Shown here: positions 6,028 to 7,031 of the stretch, one piece after another
How the letters are laid out: the number at the start of each line of letters is the position of its first letter
How positions within the stretch are numbered: position 1 is the stretch's first letter
Assembly: GCA_903847495.1 (NCBI GenBank)
Contig: CAINDT010000023.1
Coordinates: 1 to 7,031, forward strand
Direction: 5' to 3'
DNA length: 7,031 bases
From: an uncultured Actinomycetes bacterium
GTDB lineage: Bacteria; Actinomycetota; Thermoleophilia; Gaiellales; F1-60-MAGs149
Program-made: the position numbers and the translations under genes
The notes under the pieces: model-generated
What the model saw: only the letters and a program-made list of their open reading frames with translations
Told to the model about the DNA's origin: nothing
The model's database searches: none

Positions 6028-6604
6028 AGGAGAAGGACTGGGGGAGATCGCGGACAAGGCCCGAGATCGTCTTGAACTGCGGGTGGTCGGCGCCGACCAT
6101 CATCTCGAACAGCGCCAGCTCGACGCCGCTCGGCACCATGCCGGCGGCACGCATGCGGCGCACGCCGACCTCGCGACTCGACGACGTGCGGCTCGCGATC
6201 GCGTCGAGCGCGACATGGGCCTGCCGGCCGCCGCGCAGGATGTCGGCCACGGACTGCTGCACGCAGACGTGCGCCTCGATGCCGCAGACGATGATCTGGT
6301 CGCGACCGAACTGCTCGAGCTGGTCGAGCGTCTCCGGCACGCCGAGCGACGAGAACGAGCGCTTCTCGATCGGCGTGACTCCCGCCAGTCCCGCGGCGAG
6401 CTCCTCGATCGTGTGGCCGAGACCCTTCGGATACTGCTCGGTGACGATGATCGGCACGTCGAGGGCGACGCAGCCCATGATCAGCGCGTCGCAGTGGACG
6501 ACCATCGCGTCCCAACCCTCGATGTGCGGTCGGAAGGCCTCCTGCACGTCGACGACGAGCAGCAGCGCGCGGTCCTGGTCGAGGCGGTCGGGCACGTGGC
6601 GCAT
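6026..6604 (-). CDS. Isochorismatase-family cysteine hydrolase
   Basis: This 192-residue cytoplasmic protein belongs to the isochorismatase-like hydrolase superfamily and is closest in pattern to the small ISOC1/ISOC2-like group. The Asp-Lys-Cys triad is visible: Asp19 in LLVVDVQ, Lys81 in IEKRSF and Cys114 in GIEAHVCVQQ, where the Ile109-Glu110 cis-peptide and His112 are also conserved. TEQYPKGLGHT (55-65) is the typical loop of this group, and DAIASR (133-138 region) follows the fourth strand. The length is normal for a single-domain member. Family members hydrolyse amides or enol ethers such as isochorismate, nicotinamide or N-carbamoyl compounds, but the ISOC-like group has no firm substrate. 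The gene starts nine bases after the stop of the upstream membrane protein gene and ends ten bases before the GST start, so an operon is likely. Confidence 0.9.
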   Translation of the reverse strand: MRHVPDRLDQDRALLLVVDVQEAFRPHIEGWDAMVVHCDALIMGCVALDVPIIVTEQYPKGLGHTIEELAAGLAGVTPIEKRSFSSLGVPETLDQLEQFGRDQIIVCGIEAHVCVQQSVADILRGGRQAHVALDAIASRTSSSREVGVRRMRAAGMVPSGVELALFEMMVGADHPQFKTISGLVRDLPQSFS

Positions 6605-6610
6605 GGGGAA

Positions 6611-6616
6611 ACCCTA
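6611..6616 (-). promoter_or_regulatory. -10-like hexamer TAGGGT overlapping the upstream stop codon
   Basis: On the minus strand TAGGGT ends six bases before the ATG at 6604, the same spacing as at the permease. Its first three bases are the TAG stop of the upstream membrane protein gene, so the match may be incidental. AGGG could alternatively be a weak Shine-Dalgarno sequence. It would allow an internal promoter for the isochorismatase-GST pair. Confidence 0.3.
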
Positions 6617-7031
6617 GCCGGAGGGCGGTACATCTGCCCGCTCGCGCTCACGGCCAATCGCGTAGCCCAGCGCGCCGTAGGCGATCAGCGTCGCGAGGAA
6701 GCCCGGGAGCGCGGCGAACTCCCGCGTCCAGAATTCGATCGGCGACGCGATCAGGATCGACAGCGCCATCGAGGTGCGCAGCCATTCGAGGCCGCGGATG
6801 CGCCTGCGGCGCGCGAGTTGCACCACGCCGACGAGGGTCGCGGCCGTGACCAGCGCACTCGCGATCAACGTGAGCACCAAGGTCTTCGAGGCCACCAACG
6901 TGCTGCCGACGAGCAGCGCACCGACGCTGATCGCGATCGAGGGTACCGATACGAGCAAGAAGGCGATCGATGAGACGATCACCACGCCGATGAAGGCCCG
7001 TGACACGGCGATGCGCTCGTACCGACGGGCC
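6614..7031 (-). CDS. Small membrane protein of unknown function, 5' end beyond the window
   Basis: The frame is open from TAG at 6614-6616 to the window edge. A GTG at 7004-7006 would give 130 residues, but the frame continues upstream as ARRYERIAV without a stop, so the true start probably lies outside the window. Counted from the GTG, hydrophobic segments cover about 4-38 (one long helix or a hairpin), 42-64, 79-93 and 98-118, with a cytoplasmic-looking RRRRIR cluster at 66-71 and a charged C-terminal tail (RERERAD). I recognise no family. The polytopic pattern and the positive-inside cluster support a real integral membrane protein. It precedes the isochorismatase gene by nine bases and may share its transcript. 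Confidence 0.65.
   Translation of the reverse strand, partial: ARRYERIAVSRAFIGVVIVSSIAFLLVSVPSIAISVGALLVGSTLVASKTLVLTLIASALVTAATLVGVVQLARRRRIRGLEWLRTSMALSILIASPIEFWTREFAALPGFLATLIAYGALGYAIGRERERADVPPSG

Noticed and set aside
4882..6973. Long plus-strand frames (4882-6075 and 6005-6973) crossing the minus-strand GST and isochorismatase genes
   Set aside because: They run antisense to genes with clear catalytic motifs, cross gene boundaries and the 5329-5376 dyads, and encode Arg/Asp/His-rich low-complexity sequence.

Overview
The window is G+C-rich and gene-dense, with almost no gaps. Gene starts often carry a TANNNT hexamer six to eight bases upstream, and codon third positions are mostly G or C. 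This suggests an actinobacterium; the lineage cannot be fixed from this window, although a Thermoleophilia-like organism would fit. It holds seven complete genes and two genes cut by the window edges. I see no insertion sequence, CRISPR array, tRNA or rRNA, and no stretch over 300 bases without a gene.

Layout. Bases 1-105 are the tail of an unrecognised gene, followed at once by a perfect 18-bp inverted repeat. A membrane-anchored alpha/beta hydrolase (171-1205, +) converges on a two-gene minus-strand operon: a CxC-motif permease of the DUF318/ArsP_1 type (1932-2918) and its usual partner of the TIGR03943/DUF1980 type (1216-1935), which has a seven-histidine loop. Divergent from the permease is a glutathione S-transferase-like gene (2970-3617, +), then a large polytopic membrane protein with GT-C-like features (3671-5326, +). 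That gene converges on a minus-strand cluster: a partial membrane protein (6614 to the edge), an isochorismatase-family hydrolase (6026-6604) and a second, unrelated glutathione S-transferase-like gene (5365-6015). Two abutting dyad structures separate the convergent units at 5329-5376.

How the genes work together. The only clear functional module is the permease plus TIGR03943 pair, probably a metal or metalloid related membrane system. The isochorismatase and second GST are closely spaced and share a transcript in all likelihood, which hints at detoxification or catabolism of small molecules, but no substrate can be named. The rest look like independent housekeeping or accessory genes.

The most notable signal is regulatory. 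Every gene that should begin a transcript has a -10-like TANNNT placed so that transcription would start at or next to the start codon, and most of these genes lack a Shine-Dalgarno sequence. The two operon-internal genes instead show a Shine-Dalgarno sequence or a stop-start overlap. This points to leaderless mRNAs. I did not find convincing evidence of a wholly new biological system; the strongest candidate for unknown function is the large membrane protein at 3671-5326.
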